Positions 7,321-13,490 of a DNA stretch of 16,389 bases are shown in pieces. A model generated the notes under the pieces. The model saw nothing but the letters and a program-made list of their open reading frames with translations, was not told the DNA's origin and searched no databases. Origin of the DNA: an uncultured Eubacteriales bacterium (GTDB lineage Bacteria; Bacillota_A; Clostridia; Oscillospirales; Oscillospiraceae); contig ONPY01000059.1 of the NCBI GenBank assembly GCA_900319835.1, forward strand, positions 1-16,389, given 5' to 3'. The first letter of the stretch is position 1, and every line of letters starts with the position of its first letter. The position numbers were made by a program, and so were the translations under genes.

Positions 7321-8153
7321 AAAAACGGATCAAAACACCCGAGCGTATCCGCCGCCGTGCGATCGTTTTTCTGGCCCTGGCCGGGATCCTGGTCGTCATC
7401 AGCCTGATCGCACCGCTCATTTGTCCCAATGACCCCTATGCAACTTCTGCCGCGGATATGAACCGCGCACCCTGCGCGCAGTATCCCTTCGGCACAGACC
7501 GCTACGGCCGCTGTGTCTGCTCGCGCGTGCTGATGGGGGCGAGAACCTCCATCTTTTCCGCTGTCGCACTGGTGGGGCTCACCTTCCTCGCCGGCTCCGT
7601 GCTCGGCCTGCTGGCCGGCTGGTACGGCGGCGTGGTCGACACGCTGATCATGCGTCTTGCGGACGTGATGCTGGCCTTCCCGCAGATGGTGCTGGCCATC
7701 GCGGTGGCGGGCATTCTGGGCGGCGGCATGGGCAACGCCATGCTCGCCATGGGCATCAGCGGCTGGACGCTCTATGCGCGCCTGGCCCGCGCCCAGGTAC
7801 TGAGTCTGAAAGAAGAACCTTACGTCCACGCCGCCCGGCTTTCCGGCTGCTCCGGCTGGACGATCATGAGTAAAACGCTGCTGCCCAACATGCTGGGGCC
7901 TCTGCTCGTCACGGCGGCGACCCAGATCGGCGTCATGATGATCGGCATCGCAGGCCTCTCCTTCCTCGGGATCGGCGTGATCGAGCCGCAGGCGGAGTGG
8001 GGCAGCATGATCAACACCTCCCGCGCCTATCTGCAGCTGGCCCCCTGGGCGGTGCTCGCCCCGGCTGTTGCCACGATCATTACGGTGATGATCTTCAACT
8101 ATCTGGGCGACTGCGTGCGCGACGCGCTGGAAGCAAAGGAGGCGGAGACATGA
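7317..8153 (+). CDS. ABC importer permease 2 (DppC/NikC type)
   Basis: 278 residues from ATG 7317, which overlaps the stop of permease 1 as ATGA and follows AAGGGGGG. The first membrane helix is at about 15-34. The family landmark FGTDRYGRCVCSRVLMGART (58-77) matches the FGTDxxGRDxxSR block of DppC-type permeases, with Cys in place of the usual Asp after GR. The EAA loop is at about 169-191 (YVHAARLSGCSGWTIMSKTL...). It pairs with the product of 6382-7320 to form the membrane channel and overlaps the first ATPase gene by ATGA. Longer upstream frames lie inside permease 1 and are rejected. Confidence 0.94.
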   Translation: MKKRIKTPERIRRRAIVFLALAGILVVISLIAPLICPNDPYATSAADMNRAPCAQYPFGTDRYGRCVCSRVLMGARTSIFSAVALVGLTFLAGSVLGLLAGWYGGVVDTLIMRLADVMLAFPQMVLAIAVAGILGGGMGNAMLAMGISGWTLYARLARAQVLSLKEEPYVHAARLSGCSGWTIMSKTLLPNMLGPLLVTAATQIGVMMIGIAGLSFLGIGVIEPQAEWGSMINTSRAYLQLAPWAVLAPAVATIITVMIFNYLGDCVRDALEAKEAET

Positions 8154-9103
8154 GCGACACGATCCTCACGCTCGACCGTCTCTGTGTCGGATACGGCGAC
8201 CGTCCCGCCGCCGCGGACGTGTCCTTTTCCCTGCAGCGGGGCGAGATCCTCTGCCTCGTGGGGGAGAGCGGCTGCGGTAAGAGCACCCTGCTCAAGGCCC
8301 TGATGGCCGCACCTGAGATCCGTCTCTTCTCTGGCTCCATCACGCTGGAGGGCACGGAGCTCTCAGCCCTTCCGCCAAAGCAGCGGCGGAAGGTCTGTTG
8401 CGAAAAGATGGGCATCGTCTTCCAAACGCCGGAGGCGACCTTCAACCCCATCCGCAGCTATCGCAGGCAGTTTATCGAAACCCTAAAGAGCCACGGCAAA
8501 TACGACCCGAAAACCTTTGACGCCCAGGTGGCGGAGGCTTTTGCCAAGGTGGAGCTCGTCGATTGGTGGCGCGTCCTGGGGGAATGCCCCTTCGCTCTCA
8601 GCGGCGGCATGAACCAGCGCGCAGCGCTGGCGCTGGCACTGCTGCTCGAGCAGGAGATCCTGCTCTGTGACGAGCCGACCAGCGCGCTGGACGCCACGAT
8701 CCAGCTGCAGGTGGCCGAAGAACTCAAACGCCTGCGCGATAAAAGCGGCGTGACACAGATCATCGTGACCCATAATCTGGCGCTGGCCCATTTCCTGGCC
8801 GACCATATCGGCGTCATGTACGCCGGGCGGCTGGTGGAGTTTGGCTGGGCCTGTGACGTGCTGTGTGATCCGCAGCACCCCTATACCAAAAGTCTGCGCG
8901 CGGCGATCCCGAGCCTTGACGGGACGATGCCGGACGGCCTGCCCGGCAGCCCGCCGATGACCGGCCCCGCGGAGAGAGGCTGCGAGTTTTGCGACCGCTG
9001 CCCTCGGGCGGCGGAGGCCTGTGCCCATGCGCCTTATGCCATGCGGCAGGTGGGAGACGGCCACTTCGTCTCCTGCTGCGGCGGGAAGGAGGCCATGCCA
9101 TGA
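8150..9103 (+). CDS. ABC importer ATPase 1 (DppD/NikD type)
   Basis: 317 residues from ATG 8150, preceded by AAAGGAGG and overlapping permease 2 by ATGA. The nucleotide-binding domain is complete: Walker A GESGCGKST (38-46), Q-loop in FQTPEATFNP, signature LSGGMNQR (150-157), Walker B ILLCDEPTSALD (170-181) and H-loop His208. The C-terminal oligopeptide/dipeptide-transporter extension carries the cysteine cluster CEFCDRCPRAAEAC (Cys278, 281, 284, 291). In this family the conserved cysteines can hold an iron-sulfur cluster. It acts at the cytoplasmic membrane with ATPase 2 to power uptake. The end overlaps the next gene by ATGA. Confidence 0.95.
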   Translation: MSDTILTLDRLCVGYGDRPAAADVSFSLQRGEILCLVGESGCGKSTLLKALMAAPEIRLFSGSITLEGTELSALPPKQRRKVCCEKMGIVFQTPEATFNPIRSYRRQFIETLKSHGKYDPKTFDAQVAEAFAKVELVDWWRVLGECPFALSGGMNQRAALALALLLEQEILLCDEPTSALDATIQLQVAEELKRLRDKSGVTQIIVTHNLALAHFLADHIGVMYAGRLVEFGWACDVLCDPQHPYTKSLRAAIPSLDGTMPDGLPGSPPMTGPAERGCEFCDRCPRAAEACAHAPYAMRQVGDGHFVSCCGGKEAMP

Positions 9104-9849
9104 TCATTCTGGAAGGGAAAAGCCTTGCCAAGCGCTATGAGCAGCAAAGCACCGTGATCCACGCGCTTCGCGGGGTCGACTTTCGCCTCGAGAGCGGGGA
9201 GATCCTGGGCGTTGCGGGAGAGAGCGGCAGCGGTAAGTCCACGCTCCTAAAGCTCATTTCCGGCCTGGAAGCGCCCAGCGCGGGCAGCATCCTGCTCCAT
9301 GGAAAAGAACTCTCGCCCCGGCGCACCAAAGAAGAATACCGGACGATGCAGATGATCTTTCAGAACGCGCCCGCCTCTTTCCATCCCCGCCGCACGATCG
9401 CGGATTCAATCACCGAGTCGGTACGCAGTCTGCGCGGAAGAAACGCTCCGCTCGACCTGGCCTCGCTGGCTGATCGGGTGGGGCTTCAGCGGGAACTGAT
9501 GGATCGCACGCCCCGCCAGCTCAGTGGCGGGCAGTGCCAGCGCATGGCGATCGCCCGCGCCATGGCCGTGGAGCCGGAGATCCTGCTCTGCGACGAAATC
9601 ACCAGCGCGCTCGACGTATCCTCCCAGGCGCAGATTCTGCATCTGCTTGCCGGCATCTGCCGCGAGAGCCATACCTCCGCGATCTTTGTCTCCCACGATC
9701 TGGCGGTGATCCGCTGCCTGTGCGACCGGGTGATGATCATGCGGGACGGCGCGCTCGTGGAGGAGGGCCCGGCGGAGCAGGTGATCCGTCAGCCCAGAGA
9801 GGCTTATACAAAAAAGCTGGTCGATTCTGTCCTGGAAATCAAAGATTAG
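9100..9849 (+). CDS. ABC importer ATPase 2 (DppF/NikE type)
   Basis: 249 residues from ATG 9100, overlapping ATPase 1 by ATGA and preceded by GGAAGGAGG. The motifs are Walker A GESGSGKST (40-48), Q-loop in IFQNAPASFHPRR, signature LSGGQCQR (141-148), Walker B ILLCDE (161-166) and a VSHDL H-loop. The D-loop region reads DEITSALD rather than the usual DEPTSALD; the catalytic glutamate is kept. It lacks the cysteine-bearing C-terminal extension seen in its partner, and its length is close to that of NikE. It completes a five-gene importer (binding protein, two permeases, two ATPases). A methyltransferase follows after 36 bases. Confidence 0.95.
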   Translation: MIILEGKSLAKRYEQQSTVIHALRGVDFRLESGEILGVAGESGSGKSTLLKLISGLEAPSAGSILLHGKELSPRRTKEEYRTMQMIFQNAPASFHPRRTIADSITESVRSLRGRNAPLDLASLADRVGLQRELMDRTPRQLSGGQCQRMAIARAMAVEPEILLCDEITSALDVSSQAQILHLLAGICRESHTSAIFVSHDLAVIRCLCDRVMIMRDGALVEEGPAEQVIRQPREAYTKKLVDSVLEIKD

Positions 9850-9885
9850 GGGAATGGCCCGTGTTTTTATGCAGGGAGGAAGCTC

Positions 9886-10461
9886 ATGCAGATCGCTGAA
9901 TACTATGATTCTGTCGCATCGATCTGGGACGACGATTATTCGGAGGCCAAGGCCGCCCGCATCGTCACAGCCATGGCCTCGATCCACCGGGGCGGCGCCT
10001 GTGTGATGGACGTCGGCTGCGGCAGCGGTGCGATGTTTGCCGATCTCATGGACGGCGGCGCCTGTGAGATCGAAGGTGTGGACATCTCCGGGGAGATGAT
10101 CCGTCTGGCACAGAGAAAATACGGCTCCGATCCGCGCATCCATCTGACCCAGGCTGACTTCCTGCAGCTCGAGCAGCCAGGCTACGAGGTGATCGTGTCT
10201 TTCAACGCCTATCACCACTTCCTGCAGCCGCGTGACTTTCTGAAAAAAGCGCGAGAGCTTCTGCTGCCCCGCGGGCGGCTTACGGTGGCGTTCCCCTTTG
10301 GCCGCGACCGGATGAACACGCTCGGCAGCATCATGCCGGGCGGCCTTGCAAGGCAGCTGCTCCCTGCGGAGGAGGAAGCCAAACTCTGGCGGGAATTCTT
10401 CGCGATCGACTGTATCTGTGATAACGACTCGCTGTTTCTGCTTTCCGGCACGGCGAAATAA
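9886..10461 (+). CDS. Class I SAM-dependent methyltransferase at the end of the importer operon
   Basis: 191 residues from ATG 9886, with the strong ribosome site GGGAGGAAG. Motif I is VMDVGCGSG (40-48), followed by an acidic residue in GVDISGEM, SFNAYHHFLQPRDF, and a leucine-rich LLPRGRLTVAFP strand typical of Methyltransf_25. It is smaller and not closely similar to the other methyltransferases in the window, lacking the RNLTW signature. Its place as the sixth gene of the importer operon, only 36 bases after ATPase 2, suggests that its substrate is the imported compound or something needed for its use. The fourth copy of the shared promoter begins 21 bases after its stop codon. Confidence 0.92.
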   Translation: MQIAEYYDSVASIWDDDYSEAKAARIVTAMASIHRGGACVMDVGCGSGAMFADLMDGGACEIEGVDISGEMIRLAQRKYGSDPRIHLTQADFLQLEQPGYEVIVSFNAYHHFLQPRDFLKKARELLLPRGRLTVAFPFGRDRMNTLGSIMPGGLARQLLPAEEEAKLWREFFAIDCICDNDSLFLLSGTAK

Positions 10462-10482
10462 AACAAATCATTTTTCAAATTT

Positions 10483-10534
10483 CATCCCCCAGGGGGGCTT
10501 CCGCACGGCCGAGAATTCTGTTATGCTCTTATCA
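10483..10534 (+). promoter_or_regulatory. Shared regulatory cassette, copy D (MATE/DUF4198 transcript)
   Basis: CAT (10483-10485), CCCCCAGGGGGG (10486-10497), C, -35 TTCCGC (10499-10504), a 17-base spacer and -10 TATGCT (10522-10527). The predicted transcription start is near 10534, about 150 bases before the MATE start codon, a much longer leader than for the other three copies. The operator is identical to copy C apart from the first flanking base (CAT instead of TAT). Confidence 0.8.
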
Positions 10535-10685
10535 GATCAGATGCTTGATCGGCTGCCGGGATCTCCCTCAATCCATGTGTCTCTTTCACCTCTCCGACAC
10601 AAAGGCAGCCGAGGATCTCTCTTGCTATAGCCCTCCGAGCCGGTCACTCGGGGGGCTATCATACTGTTAAGATCAACTTCATGCC
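10534..10685 (+). ncRNA. Structured 5' leader of the MATE gene (candidate cis-regulatory RNA)
   Basis: No convincing protein is encoded here, but nested inverted repeats start right at the predicted transcription start. GATCA (10535-10539) pairs with TGATC (10546-10550). CGGCTGCC (10550-10557) pairs perfectly with GGCAGCCG (10604-10611). Inside that, GGGA/TCCC (10558-10567) and TGTGTC/GACACA (10576-10581, 10596-10601) form smaller stems. A 13-bp stem follows at 10627-10659. The MATE start codon has no visible Shine-Dalgarno sequence. I cannot match this to a named riboswitch class by eye. Confidence 0.45.
10627..10659 (+). terminator. Strong hairpin in MATE leader (attenuator-like)
   Basis: TAGCCCTCCGAG (10628-10639) pairs with CTCGGGGGGCTA (10647-10658), with a single G-T wobble and an added A-T pair, giving a 13-bp stem and a 7-base loop. 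The following bases (CATACTGTTAAG) are only weakly T-rich, so termination would be inefficient; blocking of the nearby start codon at 10686 is another possibility. Confidence 0.5.
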
Positions 10686-12038
10686 ATGAATCAAAGAAAC
10701 GAGGACCTGACAACAGGCCCGATCATACAAAAGCTGCTGCGCTTCGCCCTCCCGCTGCTGTTGGGGACGCTGGTGCAGCAGTTATACAGCACCGTCGATC
10801 TGATCTTTGTAGGCAACGTGATCGACAAGACCGCTTCTGCGGCGATCGGAGCCAGCACTCTGCTGATCACCTGCCTGATCGGTTTCTTCGGCGGCATGGC
10901 CGTGGGAGCGGGGGTCGTGATTGCACAGAGCTGGGGCGAGCGCGACACGGACAAGCTGCGCCGTGCGATCGGCAACACCGCGGCGCTTGCTCTGGCGGGA
11001 GGGATCGTTCTCGCCCTGCTCGGCTGGCTGCTGGCGCCGGGCTATCTGCGCCTGATCCGCACGCCGGAGGAGATCCGTGCAAACGCGGAGGCCTACCTGC
11101 GGATCTATTTCCTCTCGCTGCCCTCGATCATCGCCTATAATTTCGGTGCGGGAATGCTTCGTGCGCTGGGAGATTCCAGGAACCCACTCCGCGCGCAGCT
11201 TGTGGGCGGCCTTGTCAACGTGGCGGCCGACTGGCTGCTGCTTCGCGTGCTGGCGAACGGTGTCGTGGGCGTGGCCTGGGCCTCACTCTTTTCCCAGACC
11301 GTAGCGGCGGCGCTGGTTGCGCGGAAGCTGTGCCGACTGGATAACGCCTTTGCGCTGCGCCTCCGGGGGATCCATTTTGATCCGGCACTGCTGAAAAAGA
11401 CCGTCGCCATCGGTCTGCCGGCCGGAGCGCAGGCACTGGTGATCACGCTGTCCAACGTGGTGGTACAGGCGCATATCAACGCCTTCGGCGCCGATGCGAT
11501 TGCGGCCTTTACCGCGTATTTCAAGGTGGAACTGATCATCTATCTGCCGATCATGGCGCTGGGCCAGGCGATCATGACCTTCAGCGGGCAGAACTGCGGC
11601 GCAGGGCAGTTCGCGCGCATCCGAAGGGGTACGCGCGACTGCCTTCTGATCTCGCTGGGACTGACGGCGATCCTCTCCGCCGTATCGCTGCTCTTCGGCG
11701 GGGCGCTGTTTCGCCTGTTTATCAAGGAACCCTCTGTCATTGCCCTGGGACGGCGGATCATCGCGGTAACGTTCCCGTTTTACGTGCTGTACCCGGTTCA
11801 TCAGATCCTTGGAGACAGTCTGCGCGGTCAGGGCAAAACAAAAGTGCCCATGCTGATCGTGCTGCTCAACCTCTGCCTGATCCGCTCGGCGCTTCTGTTC
11901 TGGATCGTCCCGCACACCCGCAGCATCCAAAGCGTGGCGGCCGCCTACCCGGTCACCTGGGGACTCACAGCTCTCGGCATGTGCGTATACTATTGCTCCG
12001 AGAACGGACTAATCAGTAAAAGAAAACGGCAAAACTGA
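10686..12038 (+). CDS. MATE-family multidrug/toxin efflux transporter
   Basis: 450 residues, the normal length for a MATE protein, with about twelve hydrophobic segments. The start region (TGPIIQKLLRFALPLLLGTL, then QQLYSTVDLIFVGNVID) is typical of NorM/MepA/DinF-like members, and the second half repeats the pattern (LKKTVAIGLPAGAQALV, then AHINAFGADAIAAFTAYFK). MATE proteins export organic compounds using a Na+ or H+ gradient. The start is ATG 10686; ATG 10681 is out of frame, and no ribosome site is visible, so translation may depend on the leader RNA. The DUF4198-like gene begins 40 bases after the stop. Regulation by the same promoter cassette as the importer suggests export of a compound connected with the imported one. 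Confidence 0.94.
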   Translation: MNQRNEDLTTGPIIQKLLRFALPLLLGTLVQQLYSTVDLIFVGNVIDKTASAAIGASTLLITCLIGFFGGMAVGAGVVIAQSWGERDTDKLRRAIGNTAALALAGGIVLALLGWLLAPGYLRLIRTPEEIRANAEAYLRIYFLSLPSIIAYNFGAGMLRALGDSRNPLRAQLVGGLVNVAADWLLLRVLANGVVGVAWASLFSQTVAAALVARKLCRLDNAFALRLRGIHFDPALLKKTVAIGLPAGAQALVITLSNVVVQAHINAFGADAIAAFTAYFKVELIIYLPIMALGQAIMTFSGQNCGAGQFARIRRGTRDCLLISLGLTAILSAVSLLFGGALFRLFIKEPSVIALGRRIIAVTFPFYVLYPVHQILGDSLRGQGKTKVPMLIVLLNLCLIRSALLFWIVPHTRSIQSVAAAYPVTWGLTALGMCVYYCSENGLISKRKRQN

Positions 12039-12078
12039 GCTTTCAAATAGAAATCACATACATCACAGGAGGAGAAAC

Positions 12079-12819
12079 ATGAGAAGGGGAATCGACACCA
12101 CCGACTATCTGGTTTACGGGCACGAGGCCTGGATCGTGACGGATAAATCCGTCTACGAACCGGGAGAGGAAGTCCACGCCATCCTGCGCTGGGGTCACTA
12201 TATGCGGCCGGACGGCTTCTTCCGTCTGGACGAATTCCGGGCTTTCGTCTGTGACGAGGCCGGGAACCGGATCGCACTCGCGCCGGTAAAAGGGCCGGGA
12301 GATGAGTGGGGCGACTATTATGAGCTGAACTTCACGCCGCTCTCCCGCGGCATTCACACGATCATGGCAATCTACGACAACAACTATGTCCGGAATGAAA
12401 AGGACGAATATCTGGAGGGTGACAGACGGACCTATCCAGATATCCTGGACGCCAAGAATTACCCGCAGATCTATGAGACCTGCATTGCGGTCGGCGAGAC
12501 GGAGGGCCAGGCCAATTTCATCCACGAATCCCGCGTGAGCTTCGTGCCGGAGCCCTGGGAGCCGGACGCGGAAGTCCTGCATCTGACCCTGATCCACGAC
12601 CGCTTCCCGGTTAAACAGGCGACGGTGACTGTGATCCATTATGACGGGAAAGCGTATTTCGAGCGCATCCTGCATACGGATGAGGACGGCCGGATCTTCT
12701 TCAATGTGGAGAAAAAGGGCGTGTATCTTGCCGTAACGCGCAAGCCGCTTGCCGAGGGGATCGAAGGGATCTACGACAGCAAGGAGATCGCCTCGACCTT
12801 CACCTATGTGAAAAGGTGA
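12079..12819 (+). CDS. DUF4198-like protein (family linked to nickel/cobalt uptake), no signal peptide
   Basis: 246 residues from ATG 12079, with AGGAGGAGAAAC as an ideal ribosome site. The N-terminal HEAWIVTDKSVYEPGEEVHA followed by LRWGHYMRPDG resembles the start of DUF4198 (PF10670) proteins, which are beta-sandwich proteins often found with nickel/cobalt transporters. A second beta-rich part (about 150-240) reads like a carboxypeptidase-regulatory-type repeat (VKQATVTVIHYDGKAYF...TDEDGRIFFNVEKKGVYL). Most relatives are exported, but here no signal sequence or membrane helix precedes the domain, so the product should be cytoplasmic. It is 40 bases downstream of MATE on the same strand and probably co-transcribed. 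Family assignment is from memory of the pattern; the ligand is unknown. Confidence 0.75.
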   Translation: MRRGIDTTDYLVYGHEAWIVTDKSVYEPGEEVHAILRWGHYMRPDGFFRLDEFRAFVCDEAGNRIALAPVKGPGDEWGDYYELNFTPLSRGIHTIMAIYDNNYVRNEKDEYLEGDRRTYPDILDAKNYPQIYETCIAVGETEGQANFIHESRVSFVPEPWEPDAEVLHLTLIHDRFPVKQATVTVIHYDGKAYFERILHTDEDGRIFFNVEKKGVYLAVTRKPLAEGIEGIYDSKEIASTFTYVKR

Positions 12820-13201
12820 CGCGTCGGTCCGGGAAATCTGAATCATGCAGAATAGATCATAAAGCGAGGAAGGCGTGAAGTATGCCGATGAAGTGACGCA
12901 GGAATTGTTCGATGAATTCATTCTCAGCGAGATCGATGCGGGGAAGAAGATCAACTCCCTCAATTCCAGGATGTGCTTCGCGTAGTTTTTCTGGTCCCTA
13001 TCGACCGCAAGAAGGATTTCCTCAAAGAGAGACCAATTGTCATCAGCAAAAATAACAGACTGGTCATCATCAAGAGATCTGACTTCGCCGGATTTCGACG
13101 TTTTCTGCACGGAATATGCAGTTAAATGGCGAATCGCATCATCGTTGTTCCGGCGTTTTTTGGTGAACAGCAGGCGACAGCAAAAAACATACCGCATGCC
13201 C
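12820..13201. other. Decayed or foreign stretch with overlapping gene fragments on both strands
   Basis: This stretch is less GC-rich than the neighbouring genes and contains no intact gene that I can defend. On the + strand, 12863-12985 reads like real protein (KYADEVTQELFDEF, then SEIDAGKKINSL) before a stop, and a second frame, about 12970-13125, continues plausibly (VPIDRKKDFLKERPIVISKN). On the - strand, the frame through 12980-13197 (GEVRSLDDDQSVIFADDNWS) is equally protein-like. These cannot all be genes. Remnants of deleted or inserted genes are the simplest reading. No terminal repeats or transposase were seen. Confidence 0.45.
12863..12985 (+). pseudogene. Short gene fragment, family unknown
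   Basis: About 40 codons, bounded by TAA at 12860 and TAG at 12983, with ordinary amino-acid composition and codon choice (tat gcc gat gaa gtg acg cag gaa). GTG 12875 has GAGGAAGG just upstream but with short spacing. No partner, domain or complete start-to-stop gene is evident. It may be the tail of a gene whose front was lost, possibly continuing in another frame to 13125. Confidence 0.3.
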
Positions 13202-13247
13202 TTGCAAAATGGTGGCCTATCCGCTATAATGGTTAGCGGTGTCTAAC
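13202..13247 (+). promoter_or_regulatory. Sigma-70 promoter with a DtxR/MntR-type operator over the start site
   Basis: -35 TTGCAA (13202-13207), a 17-base spacer and -10 TATAAT (13225-13230). Directly after it, GTTAG (13232-13236), six bases, CTAAC (13243-13247). TTAG-N6-CTAA is the unit recognised by one dimer in the DtxR/IdeR consensus (two overlapping units make TTAGGTTAGGCTAACCTAA). Lying on the predicted +1, it should act as a metal-dependent repressor site. It sits upstream of a DtxR-family remnant, consistent with old autoregulation. Confidence 0.7.
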
Positions 13248-13257
13248 GAGCCTTGCT

Positions 13258-13307
13258 TGCCCATCGTACAGTGACCCGATCATGGACATCTGTGCGATGG
13301 GCATTTT
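13258..13307 (+). terminator. Hairpin with T-tract just after the DtxR-box promoter
   Basis: TGCCCATCGTACAG (13258-13271) pairs with CTGTGCGATGGGCA (13290-13303), a 14-bp stem with one G-T wobble and an 18-base loop, followed by TTTT. It should terminate or attenuate transcripts from the promoter at 13202-13230 after about 70 bases. Confidence 0.6.
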
Positions 13308-13311
13308 CATC

Positions 13312-13342
13312 AGCCTGCGGTTAGGCACGACTAACGCAGGCT
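13312..13342 (+). repeat. Hairpin carrying a second TTAG-N6-CTAA site
   Basis: AGCCTGCG-G-TTAG (13312-13324) and CTAACGCAGGCT (13331-13342) form a stem with one bulged base and loop GCACGA. The heart of it, GTTAG-N6-CTAAC (13320-13335), repeats the operator motif of the promoter 88 bases upstream. The downstream bases TTGCGTTCTGTT are modestly T-rich. It could be an operator, a hairpin, or both. Confidence 0.5.
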
Positions 13343-13352
13343 TTGCGTTCTG

Positions 13353-13490
13353 TTGACTTGTGACGAGGGGAAAGATGCGGATGCAGCCGAGCAGGACGCC
13401 TGCCGGGTTGAGTACGATATCAGCCGCGAGACTTTTGAGAAGCTCAAAGCCTGTTGGGAGACGATCGCGAACGGAGAGCGAAAGCCGTGA
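13353..13490 (+). pseudogene. C-terminal remnant of a DtxR/MntR-family metalloregulator
   Basis: The frame is closed by TAA at 13332, leaving only about 45 codons. The piece DAAEQDACRVEYDISRETFE matches the end of the metal-binding dimerisation domain in DtxR-family regulators, where the pattern is (E/D)ACR-x-EH-(V/x)-(I/M)S. In DtxR the Cys, Glu and His of that motif are metal ligands; here the His position is Tyr. The helix-turn-helix half is absent, so the product could not bind DNA. The stop TGA (13488-13490) overlaps the GTG start of the downstream methyltransferase, showing the two were once translationally coupled. Together with the DtxR box upstream this looks like a once autoregulated operon whose regulator was truncated by deletion. 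Confidence 0.6.

Noticed and set aside
8040..8052. CCCCCTGGGC inside permease 2 as a fifth operator
   Set aside because: It lacks TAT, the full G5 half, CTTCCGC and any -10 at the right distance, and it lies within a coding sequence.
10346..10630. 94-residue + strand frame ending in the MATE leader
   Set aside because: It starts inside the third methyltransferase in another frame and crosses promoter copy D. The part after the promoter has no ribosome site and is better explained as structured RNA.
10534..10685. Cobalamin or another named riboswitch
   Set aside because: No B12 box or other conserved core that I could recognise. A profile search is needed, so I list it only as a structured leader.
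12043..13197. 384-residue open frame on the - strand
   Set aside because: Most of it is antisense to the DUF4198-like gene. Only its first 70 or so codons look protein-like, and they are covered by the scar feature at 12820-13201.
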